Positions 1-12,378 of a DNA stretch of 64,000 bases are shown here, piece after piece. Numbering within the stretch: the stretch's first letter is position 1; each line of letters starts with the position of its first letter. Source of the DNA: Lactifluus volemus (Eukaryota > Basidiomycota > Agaricomycetes > Russulales > Russulaceae). The translations under genes were made by a program, and so were the position numbers. The notes under the pieces were generated by a model. That model did not search any database and was not told the origin of the DNA. It worked only from the letters and a program-made list of their open reading frames with translations. The stretch is from NCBI GenBank assembly GCA_022376515.1, contig WTXI01000103.1, positions 1-64,000 of the forward strand, given 5' to 3'.

Positions 1-914
1 TATTCCATTTCCGGCACTACCCAAATTTCTTCCATTTTTCCATGATCTTGTCCTTGTTCATCTCTGGAAGATACCCAATAACGGTTACATTTTACCCGAA
101 GCTATGGCCACAGCCCTATCCGCGTTGACTAAGCTTGAAGTTGTTCATATTGGATTCGAATCGCCAGCTTCTCGTCCTGATCCAACAAATAGACCTCCGT
201 CTTCATTCACACGCGTTGTCCTCCCTTCACTCACTCGTTTGTGGTTCCACGGTGCTAGCGAGTACTTTGAGGATCTTGTGACTCGCATCGACACTCCTGC
301 TATTATTTCCATCCACACACGGTTTTTCAATCAGCTCGATTTTGACATTCCACATTTCCTCCAGTTTATCAGTCGCACAAAAATCCCCGGGTTCTTCGAG
401 GAAGCGAAGCTGGACTTTGATGGTAAAAACGCCTACATCCACGTTGGTCATCGTGACCCACGGGAGGGAAGGAATTTGAGATTGTTCTGTCTATCACGAT
501 ATCGTGTCATGCGTTGGATTGGCAAGTTGCATGTCTAGCTCAAATATGCGGCAAGATTTCGCCTTTCTTATCCAATGTAGAACGGCTTCTCATCGCTGAC
601 CCTTCCTTTCACTATGAAAGTATAAGTTGTACCGTTTCAGATTGGAAAGACTACGTGGATAACCCCCAATGGCTGGAGATTTTCCATGCATTTTCGGCTT
701 TGCATCACATGCGATACCTCACAGACTGGGTGGGATTATTGCATCTGTGCTGCTAGAGCTCACTGGGGAAGGGGTCATGGACGCGTTGCCTATGCTACAC
801 CACCTCTACCTTCCATCCCCCTCTGCGTCCACGCAGCAAGCAATACAGCCATTCATTTCCTCGCGCCAGCGTTCCAATCACCCTGTCACTGTCCATCTCA
901 CAGAAATGGACTGA
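1..914 (+). pseudogene. FB1: F-box/LRR-like protein, 3' part, frameshifted
   Basis: Only the second half of the gene lies in the window. Frame 2 reads from base 2 through the family motifs IPFPALPK, MATALSALTKL, GFESPASRPDP and GASEYFEDLV. Compared with intact paralogues, one base is missing near 459-461 (before the GGK motif), so the frame shifts. A second one-base loss near 708-714 shifts it again before the end (HHLYLPSPSAS...HLTEMD, stop 912-914). Two frameshifts make a functional product unlikely. The upstream half, with its F-box, lies outside the window, so the promoter and start cannot be judged. Confidence 0.85.
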
Positions 915-3101
915 TTGTCAGGTGTCTGGATTATTGTCTATGTGTCGTCATCCACTTCTCTTTTTGCTAGTACCTGTCTTTATAGCCGTTCCTCACCCCT
1001 CCCTGTGATTTCCCCCTCCCCACAGCAGCTCTCTGCTCCCTGTAATTTGATGTATGATAATCGGGTGGCCCGCACTTTGGTGCCTCAGGCCAGGAGAAAT
1101 ACAGATCAATGTTGTCGTTGCGTGTTACGGACTGACACCCGGGTGAGTCGGGCAAAAGGCATCCACCGCCGGCACACATGGCCATGTAATATTCGGTTGA
1201 TCAACACCGGCAAACTACTGAAGTCATTTCATGACAAATTTAGCTGCTTCTCTACAAAACACTAGACATTTCGCCGGGACACAAAAGTCTATTCAAGACA
1301 CGAAAAAGACGGAACGTTAAGGTAGCAGTTGGTCGAGGAGGAGGAGAAAGTAGCGAACTGTAGCCCACATTGCTCGCCTCACCACAAACACTCCAACTCT
1401 AAGATTTATGCTCATTATCTCACCAAATTGATGCGACATGGCCGCCCGTCCTGTACGAGTGCAAAGCCAGATTTAGGTGACGTTGTAGCGTCGAAACGCC
1501 ATGTTTCCACTAGAGAAGGAGCCAAAAGTGTTGGTCGAGCGGAGGATGAGTCCACTGAGGTCCAGTAACACAATGCATTCTATGACTTACAACGTCGGCC
1601 GGTCTACAGAACGAATAACTACTCTGCTTCTCCATGGCTTTACCTGCTCGGGTTGGACCGATGTTTACTGTACAATCTCAGAGTCAGAGTCAACTTCCAA
1701 CCAGTCGTATTCCATGCGATTATAACTTGGCATAGCGTGGGATAGCTCGAGTTTGCTCGACCATGGTGGGATACTGCTCACTGGCAGCCGGAATTGATTA
1801 AATCGATTGGACGCGCGTGTGGAAGGATCCCCAGAAGTTAGAACCAAAATACTGGAATTGAGGCACGTTCCTCGCTTGTCCGAGGTGTGGGAACAATTCC
1901 CACTCAACACGACCTTCCTCACCACTTCGTCGTCACACCCTCGCCCTTGCTACAATCACCTCTGCCACCTGGTACAAATTTCCCATTTTATGTCAACGTC
2001 ATAATCCACTCGGATGTCCATGCCAGCATTTCCGCTTCGTGACGAACATCTCAAGTCCTCGAGTCAACGTGTTCCCCTTCAATTTATCAGGTCAGAACTT
2101 CTCCTCTGTCTTTGTTTCTTTTCATCTTCCCTGTCCGGAACACACCCACACCGATGTTATCGTCCGTGTGATCTCATATGCACTATGATAGTGAGTCTTA
2201 ATCCGCTTGCTCCTTTCTCCCACTGCCGTGTCCGTCCTCTTTTGGTGGGACATCTTTGATGCCAGTGTGTGGGATATACCATGCCTCAAGGAACAAAGTC
2301 TAATGGTGCCTGGAACGAGCAGAATGCCACACGAACAGTGGCATCTTCCTGAAAATGAGCTAAGGCGTTTGTGAGTGAGTTGCCTTCTCCGTAGTCCGTA
2401 CTCCACGCTACCCCTGCGACCGCTTCTCTCAGATTTCCTGTCTGTGGTGTACTCCGGCAGACTATGAGCCCGCCTGACCTGAATGACAAGTTCGTAACAA
2501 CCATTCCAACACCTGCGTGCCAGTGATCATTACCGTCATGCGTCTCGACAACATCAACAAGAATTGAATCTCAGGCTGCACTTGGGAAGTATTGCCTCGA
2601 GCACGCGAACGACCATTCTTCCTCGCGAGTCCAAGACAGCGAGTACTTCAAAATGTGATTGTGTGTCGACTTGTGGCCGGTATTACATGTTAATATTCGG
2701 GAGAGGTATCCCTATCGCTGCTCATCGCAGTGGACTCTGCCTTCAATATTACTTGTACTCTATACATGATACTTAATGATACTCAGAGTGGATGTTAGCC
2801 CTCTGTCGCTGCCAGAAATCGGATAATGGTCTTTTTTGAGCGCTTGCGGTAAACGCGCATCATGTGACCTACACCGTGCGACCACACACCTGTCACCCTC
2901 CACGTTTCTAAGGTGAACTGTCAACGCCTCTGTCGAAGAGATCTCTTTCTCGCAGGTACGTCCAGAATCAAGATCCCTCACTGAAATAGCAGTCTAAGTC
3001 TGCTTGTTAAGTTGAATTTTGAACTAGTACTAGCAGTCACACACGACAGCCCATTAACCATCCATCTTCTCAGCGAATAGGAGTTACTAGCATCGCCCTC
3101 T
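915..3101. repeat. Spacer FB1-FB2, type 1 repeat unit
   Basis: This stretch has no gene I can support. It repeats, block by block, the spacers after FB2, FB3, FB6, FB7, FB8 and FB11. It contains short conserved frames such as MPAFPLRDEHLKSS (about 2020) and a 23-codon version of the MPRGAKSN frame (2281-2352) that ends early. Its last 550 bp are nearly identical to the sequence before FB10, pointing to a recent duplication between these two units. Confidence 0.6.
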
Positions 3102-4608
3102 ATGCATCTTCCGAAGTCGATTTTCGATCAAAGAGACCCAGGTACGTCTCAAGACCAAGGGCTGCCGCTGGAGCAATCACTCACTGGATTGAGTAGACCC
3201 GAATTCTCTCCCACGCGTGACAATCGGATCCCTCCCTGACAATGTCCTCCTCGACATCTTCGACTTCTGTCAAATGCCTTGGTACGACTCCCCTCGATGG
3301 TGGCATGCACTAACGCACGTATGCGGAAGGTGGAGATACGTTGTGTTTGAATCACCGCTTCGTCTTGATTTGCATCTTGTATGCGATGCGAACACACCCG
3401 CGAAGAAGACGCTAGATGTCTGGCCACACGGCATTCCTATTCTCATCAAGGAATCGAGATCGAGACTCCCTCTGAGAGGAGCTAACATTATTGCCGCACT
3501 CCAGCATCACGATCGCGTATCCGAAATCGATCTCTATCCAACAAGTACTCTATTGAAGCGACTCTACAAAGTGATGAAGAAGAAGCCATATCCAGTGTTG
3601 ACACGTCTTCAGCTTTAAAGTTCACATTCGAAGTCGGCACCGGTGCTTCGCGGTACCTTTTTGGGTGGATCTGCCCCGCGTCTAAAGCATCTCGACTTGA
3701 CTCGTATTCCATTTCCGGCACTACCAAAACTTCTTCCATCTTGCCATGCTCTTGTCGATGTTCGACTCACGGTTATACCCAATACCGGTTACGTTTCACC
3801 CGAAGCTATGGCCACAGCCCTATCCGCGTTGACCAAGCTTAAAGTCATTCACATTGGATTCGAATCCCCAGCTTCTCGTCCTGATCCAGAAAATAGACCT
3901 CCCACTTCATTCACACACCTTGTCCTCCCCGCTCTCACCCATTTCGTGTTACACGGTGCTAGCGAATACTTTGAGGATCTTGTGGCTCGGATCGACACTC
4001 CTGCTATTATTTCCGTCGACACACGGCTCTTCAATCGGCTCAATTTTGACATCCCACGTTTCCTTCAGTTTATCGGTCGCACACAAATCCCCGGGTCCTT
4101 AGAGGAAGCGAAGTTGTCCTTTGTTGGTGGAAGCGCCTCCATCGACGTTGGTCATCGTGATCCGCCGGGAGGGAAGGAATTTCGGATCGCTCTGTCTATC
4201 ACGATATCGTGTCATGGGTTAGATTGGCAAGTTGCATGTCTAGCTCAAATATGCGGCAAGATTTCGCCTTTCTTATCCAACGTAGAACGGATTCTCATCG
4301 ATACCTGTTACTTTAACGATGTAGTGTTTTCAGATTGGAAAGACTACGTGGATAACCCCCAATGGCTGGAGATCTTTCATGCATTTTCGGCCTTGCAGCA
4401 CATGCAAATACCGCCCAGACTGAGTGGGATTATTGCATCTGCGCTGCAAGAGCTCACTGAGGAAAGGGTCATGGACGCGTTGCCGATGCTACGCCATCTC
4501 TACCTTCCACCCCCCTCTGAATCCACACAGCAGGCTATACAGCCATTCATTTCCTCACGCCAGCGTTCCAATCTCCCTGTCACTGTCCATCTCACAAGAA
4601 TGGACTGA
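3102..4608 (+). pseudogene. FB2: F-box/LRR-like protein with one premature stop
   Basis: Exon 1 is 3102-3141 (start MHLPKSIF), the intron 3142-3196 (GTACGT...TAG) and exon 2 3197-4608. The F-box motif SLPDNVLLDIFDFC begins near 3223. A TAA at 3616-3618 stops the frame after about 155 residues, but the same frame stays open from 3619 to the normal family end (HLTRMD, stop 4606-4608). The stop lies in a short misaligned stretch where paralogues encode LRLHISNSKSAP. The first part is almost identical to FB10, the later part to FB13, so FB2 looks like a recombinant. A rescue by splicing around the stop cannot be excluded but no good intron is visible. Confidence 0.8.
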
Positions 4609-6635
4609 TTGTCAAATTATTGTCGACGAGTCGTCATCAATGTTCTCCACTTCTCTTTTGGCTAGCACCTGTCTTTATAGCTGTTCCTCGCCCCTCCCTG
4701 TGATTACCACCTCCCCACAGCAGCTCTCTGCTCTTTCTTGTATTTTGATGTACGATAATCGTGCGGCCCTTTGGTGCCTCAGGCCAGGAGAAATACAGAT
4801 CAAGGTTGTCATTGCGTGTTATGGACTAACATCCGGGGGGAGTCTGGCAGAAGGCGTCCACCGCCGGCACACATGACCATGTAATATTCGGTTGATCACC
4901 ACAGCAAACTAAAAAAGGTCTATTCAAGACACGAAAACGACTGAACGTAGAGGTAGCAGATGGTCGAGGAGGAGGAGAAAATAACGAACTGAGTCCCATA
5001 TCACTCGCCCTACCACAAACACTCCAACTCTAAGATGTAATGCTCATTATCTCACCATTTAATGCGACAAGGCCGCCCGTCCTGCATGAGTGCAAAGCCA
5101 GATTTCCCCCTCGGCAGCTGTGGAATCGCCCCGCTTAATACATTGTGCGGGAGAGTGCGCATAGCCTGCATCGCGATGTATTGATGCGGCGGCCAAGCGT
5201 CCGAAGCATGCCCCATTTCAGCCCGATGAAGGTCACTTGGACGCGCGCGCGGAAGGATCCCAGAAGTTAGAGCTAAAATACTGGAATTGAGTATCATAGA
5301 TGTTCCTCGCTCGGCTTGTCCGAGGTGTGGGAACAATTCCCACTCAACACGACCTTCCTCACCACTTCGTCGTCATACCTCTCGCCCCTTACTTCCCTAA
5401 TACTATCAATTTCCCATTTTACGTCTACGCCATAATCCACTTGAGTATCCATGCCAGCATTTCCGCTTCGTGACAAACATCTCCGAGCTCGAGTCCTCGA
5501 GTCAGCGTGATCCCCTTCGATTTATCAGGTCAGAACTTCTCCTCTTTTATCCTATCTGCAACACACCCACACCCACGTCATCGCCCGTTGCATTTTCATA
5601 TGGACTATGATAGTGAGTCGTAATTCGTTCTATCCTTGTCCTCCTTTTTATTTCTCCCCTTGAGACCGTGACCCTCTTTTTGTGGAACCTCTTTGATGCC
5701 AGTAGCTAGTATATCTACCATCCCTCGAGGAAGTCTAATGGTGCGCGGAACGAGCAGAATGCCACATGAACAATGGCATCTTCCTGGAAATGAGCCAAGA
5801 CGTTTGTGAGTGAGTTGCCTTCTCCGTTCTCCACACTGCCCCCGGCCTGCGACCGCTTCTCTCAGATTTCCTGTGTCCGGGGTGTACTAGCCTGCCCAAC
5901 CTGAACGACAAGTTTGTAACTATCATTCCAGCATTTACGCGATTACAACCATCATGGGTCTCGACAACATCAACAAGAATTGAACGCTCAGGCTGCACCG
6001 GGGATGTACCGCCTCGAGCACGCGAAAGACCAGTGTTTCCCGTGAGTACCTCAAAAATATCCGATCGTGTGTCGACTTGTGGACAGAATTACATGTTCAT
6101 ATTCGGGAGAGTACGTACAGCCCTGTCCCTCCACCTATGCCATACGACGGCTGTTGGGCGTAACTAGTAATAAGCGTTCTCGAGAACCATCCCTATCGCT
6201 GCTCATCGTGGTGGACTTTGCCTTCGATGTTCCTCTTCTCGGGACATCTTTGTATCGTTCGTTGGTACACTTGTACTTTATACGTGATACTTAATGATAC
6301 TCAGAGTGGATGTTGGCCTCTATCGCCGCCAGATGAGTGACCGTATTTCCATGGGCTCAGGGCTGTGGTGCACGTGCATCATGTGCCAGTGACATGCATA
6401 CATCGTGCGGCCTCAACCACACTGCTTCTCTGCGGCCCTCAGCTGAACTGTCAACGTCTCAATCGAAAAGTTCTCTTTCTCGCAGGTACGTCCAGAATCC
6501 AGATCCCTCACTGCAGGAGCAGTCTAAGCTAATTCCGTGCTTGCTAAGTTGAATTTCAAACTACTAGCAGTCACAGTCGATAGCCCATTAATTATCCATC
6601 TTCTCAACGAATAGGAGTTACTAGTATCGTCCTCG
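4609..6635. repeat. Spacer FB2-FB3, type 1 repeat unit
   Basis: Repeated spacer with the same order of blocks as the one after FB1. It includes degraded versions of the conserved short plus-strand frames near 5450-5520 and 5700-6130 and the block SREPSLSLLIVVDFAFDVPL near 6180-6240. I see no complete gene. Confidence 0.6.
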
Positions 6636-8147
6636 ATGCGTCAACGGAAGGTGGGTTTGAATCGAAGAGACCTAGGTACGTCTCAGGACCATTGGCTGCC
6701 GCTGAAGCCATCACTCATTTGGATGAGTAGTCCTCATTTCTTCCCAACGCATTACAATCGGATCCCTCCCTGACAATGTCCTCCTGGACATCTTCGACAT
6801 CTGTCAAATGCCTTGGTACGACTCCCCTCGATGGTGGCATCCACTGGTGCATGTATGCCGAAGGTGGAGATACATCCTGTTTTGAATCACCGCTTCGTCT
6901 TCATTTGCAACTGGTATGCAATGCGAACACACCCGTGAAGGAGACGCTAGATGTCTGGCCCCGCGCCTTTCCTATCCTCATAAAGGAATCGAGACCGAGA
7001 CTCCCTCTGGGTGGAGCTAACATTATTGCCGCACTCGAGCATCACGATCGCGTGTCCGGAATCTATCTCGAAATAAGAAGTACTCTATTGAAGCGACTCT
7101 ACAAAGTGATGAAGAAGCCGTATCCGGTTTTGACACATCTTCTCCTTAAACATATTTCAAATTCGAAGTCGGCACCGGTGCTTCGCGATACTTTTTTGGG
7201 TGGATCTGCCCCGCGTCTAAGGCATCTCATCTTGGGTGGTATTCCATTTCCGGCACTACCAAAATTGCTTCCATTTTGCCATGATCTTGTCAATGTTCGA
7301 CTGTGGGAGATACCCAATACCGGTTACTTTTCGCCCGAAGCTATGGCCACAGCCCTATCCGCGTTGACCAAGCTTAAATTCGTTCACATTGGATTCGAAT
7401 CCCCAGCTTCTCGTCCTGATCCAGAAATAGACCACCATCTTCATTCACACGCGTTGTCCTCCCTTATCTCACCCATTTGGGGTTCCACGGCGCCAGCGAG
7501 TACTTTGAGAATCTCGTGGCTCGGATCGACACTCCTGCTATTATTTCCGTCGACACATGGTTCTTCAATCAGCTCGATTTTGACATGCCAAATTTCCTCC
7601 AGTTTATCAGTCGCACACAAATCCCCGGGTCCTTCGAGGAAGCGAAGCTGTACTTTTATAACTTCGCTGTCTCCATCCACTTCGGTCATCGTGATCCATC
7701 GGGAGGGAAGGTATTTCGGTTCCGCTCTAGATATCAGGATATCGTGCCGTGCGTTGGATTGGCAAGTCGCGTGTGTAGCTCAAATATGCGGCAAGATTTC
7801 GCCTTTCTTATTCAATGTAAAACGGCTTCTCATCGAAGCCACGCGGCGTGCAACGAATAAGGAGTTCCCAGATTGGAAAGACTACGTGAATAACCCCCAA
7901 TGGCTGGAGATCTTCCGTGCATTTTCCGGCTTTGCAGCACATGGAAATACCGCCCAGACTGGGTGAGATTATTGCATCTGCGCTGCAAGAGCTCACTGGG
8001 GATAGCGTCATGGACGCGTTGCCGATGCTACGCCATCTCCACCTTCCACCCCCCTCTGAATCTACGCAGCAGGCTATAGAGCCATTCATTTCCTCACGCC
8101 AGCGTTCCAGTTGCCCTGTCACTGTCTATCTCACAGAAATGGACTGA
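6636..8147 (+). pseudogene. FB3: F-box/LRR-like protein, multiply frameshifted
   Basis: Exon 1 is 6636-6675 (MRQRKVGLNRRDL), the intron 6676-6730, and exon 2 runs to the stop at 8145-8147. The F-box (SLPDNVLLDIFDIC) is present. Against intact paralogues there are at least four single-base indels: an extra T near 6880, a lost base near 7426, an extra T near 7720 and an extra C near 7926. Each moves the family motifs into another frame. The segment IEATRRATNKEFPDWK is shared with FB12 (IEATQRATNKEFPDWK), another sign of exchange between copies. It is a clear pseudogene. Confidence 0.88.
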
Positions 8148-9085
8148 TTGTCAGGTGTCTGGATTATTGTCGATGCATCGTCATCAATGTTCTCCACTTC
8201 TCTTTTGCTAGTACCTGTCTTTATTGCCGTTCCTCACCCCTCCCTGTGATTTCCCCCTCCCCACAGCAGCTCTCTGCTCCCTGTAATTTGATGTATGATA
8301 ATCGGGTGGCCCGCACTTTGGTGCCTCAGGCCAGGAGAAATACAGATTGATGTTGTCGTTGCGTGTTACGGACTGACACCCGGGGTGAGTCGGGCAAAAG
8401 GCATCCACCGCCGGCACACATGGCCATGTAATATTCCGTTGATCAACACCGCAAAACTACTGAAGTCATTTCATGACAAATTTAGCTGCTTCTCTACAAA
8501 ACACTAGACATTTCGCCGGGACACAAAAGACTATTCAAGACACGAAAAAGACGGAACGTTGAGGTAGCAGTTGGTCAAGGAGGAGGAGAAAGTAGCGAAC
8601 TGAAAGCCCATATTGCTCGCCTCACCACAAACACTCCAACTCTAAGATTTATGCTCATTATCTCACCAGATTGATGCGACATGGCCGCCCGTCCTGCCAG
8701 TGCGCGAGTGCAAAGCCAGATTTCCTCTTTGGCAGCTGCGGGATCAATCCGTTGTCCGGGAGAGTGTGCATAGCCTGCGGCATCGCGATGTATTAATCAG
8801 GTGGCCAAGCGATCGGAGCGCACCATAATCTCCCATTGCAGCCCGGAATCGATGAAGATTGTTTGGTAGGTGCAGTTGTAGTGCTGAAGCGCCATGTTTA
8901 CGCTAGAGAAGTCAAAAGAGTTAGTCGAGCGGAGGATGAGCCCATCGAGGTCCAGTAACACAATGCATTCTATGACTTACATAGCAACGTCGGCCAGTCC
9001 AAGAATCGAATAATCACTCTACGTCTCTATGGCTTTATCTGCCAGTGCTCGGGTTGGATTGAATTTTGCTGGAACCAAGAGTCTC

Positions 9086-9402
9086 GAACCCCGTCAACCC
9101 TCCAGTCGCGATCCATCGGTCGCTGCTCGATATGTAGTACGTGTAGTGGTATTCCTGGGTCAGCGTTGCTCATGCCTAGATTGAAATAAACCTGCGGCGT
9201 CGTTCATAGTGTAATTGCTGGCACGTAGTGGAGTAGCAACTTGAATGTCTAGTATTGCAGAGACATCGGCGACAAAGATGTGACTAACGCGTCCAAGGTC
9301 TGTCAGAACGTTTCAGGACCAGACGAAGAGTTTACCCCTCCTATATGCTCGGTAGTTTCAAGAGTATGGGACCCCGATGTTCCCTCAGATGGTGGAGCCA
9401 CG
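9086..9402 (-). other. Minus-strand coding-like block, damaged copy
   Basis: Homologue of the block at 31021-31343. On the minus strand it encodes VSHIFVADVSAILDIQVATP and then shifts frame near NYTMNDAAG, where the other copy stays open. I do not recognise the protein. It is best read as a relic of a gene once present in the ancestral repeat unit or inserted into it. Confidence 0.4.
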
Positions 9403-10088
9403 CCTTTTTTCAACCCAGTCCATGAGAATATTAACAGGTGACATACAACAAAACTGCACGATGTCAACTCCCAACCAGTTCTATTCCACGCGACTAAAGC
9501 TTGGTCTGGCGTGGGCCCGGGATAGGCTGCTCGTCCATGGTGGGATACTGCTCAGCCGGAATTGATTAATTTACTTGGGCGCGTGCGGGGAAGGATCCCC
9601 AGAGGATAGAGCCAAAATACTGGAATTGAGTATCGTAGCTGTTCGTAGTAGAAATGTACTCGCATTGTCCGAGGTGTGGGAACAATTCCCATTCAACACG
9701 ACCTTCCTCACCACTTGGTCGTCACACCTCTCGCTCCTTGCTTCCCTAATACAATCACCTCTGCCACCTGGTACAAATTTCGCATTTTATGCCAACGTCA
9801 CTGAGGGTATCCATGCCAGCATTTCCGCTTTGACGAATATCTCCGAGTTCGAGTCCTTGAGTCAGCGTGATCCCCTTCAATTTATCAGGTCAGATTATCT
9901 TTCTTCCTTTTCCTCTTTTATTCTATCTGCAACACACCCACACCCACGTCATCGTTGCGATCTCACATGCACTATGATAGTGAGTCGTGATTCGTTCTAT
10001 CCTTGTGCTCCTTTCATTGCTCCCCTTTAGACCGTGGCCAGCCCCTTTAGGCGGAACCTCTTTGATGCCAGTGTGTGCCATATCTACC

Positions 10089-10415
10089 ATGCCCCGAGGA
10101 GCGAAGTCTAATGATACCCGGATCGAGGAGAATGTCCCACGAACAGTGGCATCTTCCCGAAAACGAGCTAAGACGTTTGTGAGTGAGTTGCCTTCTCCGT
10201 ACTCCACACTACCTCTGCGACCGCTTCTCTCAGATTTCCTGTCATTCCAGCACTTACGCAACTGCCACCGACATGCGTCTCGACAATGTCAACAAGAATT
10301 GACCGCTCAGGCTGCGCTGGGGATGTACGGCCTCGAGCTCGCGAACAACCATTATTTCCCGCGAGTCCAAGTCAGCCTGATTGTGTGTCGACTTGTGGAC
10401 AGAATTATGTGTTAA
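10089..10415 (+). CDS. Unrecognised 108-aa frame conserved across spacers
   Basis: This is the most open copy of a short plus-strand frame that recurs before most F-box genes. It starts MPRGAKSNDTRIEEN, passes RTVASSRKRAKTF and then HLRNCHRHASRQ...QQELTAQAALGMY, and stops at 10413-10415. A 51-nt intron-like stretch (GTGAGTTGCC...CTCTCAG) lies inside it and is a multiple of three, so both spliced and unspliced forms stay open. In most other spacers the arginine codon CGA after RK is TGA, ending the frame. I do not recognise the family. It could be a real small gene, an upstream exon of the F-box gene, or conserved untranslated sequence. Confidence 0.3.
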   Translation: MPRGAKSNDTRIEENVPRTVASSRKRAKTFVSELPSPYSTLPLRPLLSDFLSFQHLRNCHRHASRQCQQELTAQAALGMYGLELANNHYFPRVQVSLIVCRLVDRIMC

Positions 10416-10894
10416 TAGATGGAGTACGTACAGCCCTGTCCCTCCACCTATGCATAACGATGGCTGTTGGGCGTAACTAATAGTAAGCACTCTCGAGAAT
10501 CATCCCCATCACCGCTCATCGCGGTGTACTTTGCCTTCGATGTTCCTCTTCTCGGGGACATCTTTGTATCGTTTTTTAGTACACTTGTACTTTATACATG
10601 ATACTTAATGATACTCAGAGTGGATGTTGGCCTCTATTGCTGCCAGAAATCGGATAACGGTATTTTGATTTTTATGAGCGCTTGCTGTGCACGTACATCA
10701 TGTGACCTGCATCGTGCGACCCCAACAACACAGCCTCTCTGCGGCCTCAAGTGAACCATCAACGCCTCTGTCGAATAGTTCTCTTTCTTGCAGGTACATC
10801 CAGAATCCACTGCAATAGCAGTATAAGCTAACTCTGTGCTTGGTAAGGTTGAATTCGAATCATGGGCCGGGGCAGTTACACTCGACAGCCCGTT

Positions 10895-12378
10895 ATGCGT
10901 CACCGGAAAGCACGTATTAATCAAAAACGACCGGGTACGTCTCATGACCATAAGCCGCCGCTGAAGCCATCACTCATTTAGATCAAGGAGGCCCGAGTTC
11001 TTACCCACGTGTGACAATCGGATCCCTCCCTGACAATGTCCTCCTCGACATCTTCGACTTCTGTGAAAAGTACTCCCTTCAATGGTGGTATGCACTGGTG
11101 CACGTATGCCGAAGGTGGAGATTCATTGTGTTTGAATCACCGATTCGTCTTGATTTGCGACTTGAATGCAACGCGAATACACCCGTGAAGAAGACGCTAG
11201 ATGTCTGGCCACGCACCTTTCCTATCGTCATAGATGAATCGAGATCGCAACTCCCTCTGAGTGGAGCTAACATTATTGCCGCACTCGAACACCACGATCG
11301 CGTATCCGAAATCTATCTCGATACGTCAAGTACTGTGTTGAAGCGACTCTACAGAGTGATGAACAAGCCATATCCAGTTTTGACATATCTTCGCCTTCGT
11401 ATTTCAAATTCGAAGTCGGCACCGGTGCTTCGCGATACATTTTTGGGTGGATCTGCCCCGCGTCTCGAGTATCTGTACTTGGAGGGTATTCCATTTCCGG
11501 CACTACCAAAATTTCTTCCATCTTGCCATGACCTTGTCCAAGTTGTTCTCACGAAGATACCCAATACCGGTTACATCTCATCCGAAGCTGTAACCACAGC
11601 CCTATCCGCGTTGACCAAGCTTAAAGAAGTTTCCATTGGATTCGAATCCCCAGCTTCTCGTCCAGATCCAACAAATAGACCTCCGTCTTCATTTACTCGC
11701 GTTGTCCTCCCCGCTCTCACCCGTTTGTATTTCCATGGCGCTAGCGAGTACTTCGAGGATCTTGTGGCTCGGATCGACACTCCTTCTCTTATTTCCGTCT
11801 CCACAATGTTCTTCAATGAGCTCGGTTTTGACATTCCCCATTTCCTCCAATTTATCAGTCGCACACAAATCCCCAGATCCCTCGAGGAAGCTAGGCTGTG
11901 CTTTGAAGGACTCGTCTACTTCGGGGTTGGTCGTCGTGATCCACCGGGAGCGAAGGAATTTCAGACCGCTCTGTCAATCGCGATATCTTGCCGTGCATTG
12001 GATAGGCAAGTTGCGTGTGTAGCTCAAATATGCGGCAAGATTTCGCCTTTCTTATCCAATGTAGAACGGCTTATCGTTACCAGTTACCATGGAGTGTTTT
12101 CAGATTGGAAAGATTACGTGGATAACCCCCAATGGCTGGAGCTCTTTCATGCATTTTCGGCTTTGCAGCACATGCGTATACCACCCGGACTGGGTGAGAT
12201 TATTGGATCTGCGCTGCAAGAGCTCACTGGGGAAAGCGTTATGGACGCGTTGCCGATGCTACGCCATCTCTACCTTCCACCCCCTTCTGAATCTACGCAG
12301 CAGGCTATACAGCCATTCATTTCCTCACGCCAGCATTCCAATCACCCTGTCACTGTCCATCTCACAGAAATGGACTGA
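10895..12378 (+). CDS. FB4: F-box/LRR-like protein, intact
   Basis: Predicted adaptor of an SCF-type ubiquitin ligase: an N-terminal F-box would bind Skp1 and the leucine-rich-like remainder would bind a target. Exon 1 is 10895-10934 (MRHRKARINQKRP). The intron starts at 10935 (GTACGT) with branch-like CTCAT. The acceptor used by paralogues has become GAG (10988-10990), but a new TAG at 10979-10981 lies nine bases upstream and keeps the frame, giving exon 2 10982-12378 and about 478 aa. The F-box core SLPDNVLLDIFDFC is near residue 30, followed by VHVCRRWRFIVFESP. Conserved scaffold motifs follow (PVLRDTFLGGSAPRLE, IPFPALPK, GASEYFEDLVARIDTP, CGKISPFLSNVERL, DYVDNPQWLE, ALPMLRHLYLPPPSEST). 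The role is known from the F-box family; the target is unknown. Confidence 0.8.

Larger units (their letters stand above)
8148..10894. repeat. Spacer FB3-FB4, type 1 plus a 317-bp extra block
   Basis: Type 1 spacer that also carries a block at about 9086-9402, shared only with the spacer after FB8 (31021-31343). At the matching point the other type 1 spacers run straight from GAGTCTC into the GCAGCCTTTTTCAACCC region. The extra block reads as degraded coding sequence on the minus strand. The small frame at 10089-10415 is listed separately. No other gene is supported. Confidence 0.6.

Noticed and set aside
915..3101. Spacer periodicity as a possible CRISPR-like or satellite array.
   Set aside because: The repeats are kilobase-scale gene units without short regular spacers. 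They are segmental duplications.
3217..3219. GTG before the TIGSLPDN motif as the start of many F-box copies.
   Set aside because: Bacterial-type starts are not expected in a fungal nuclear gene. The ATG exon splices in frame onto this sequence in all intact copies.
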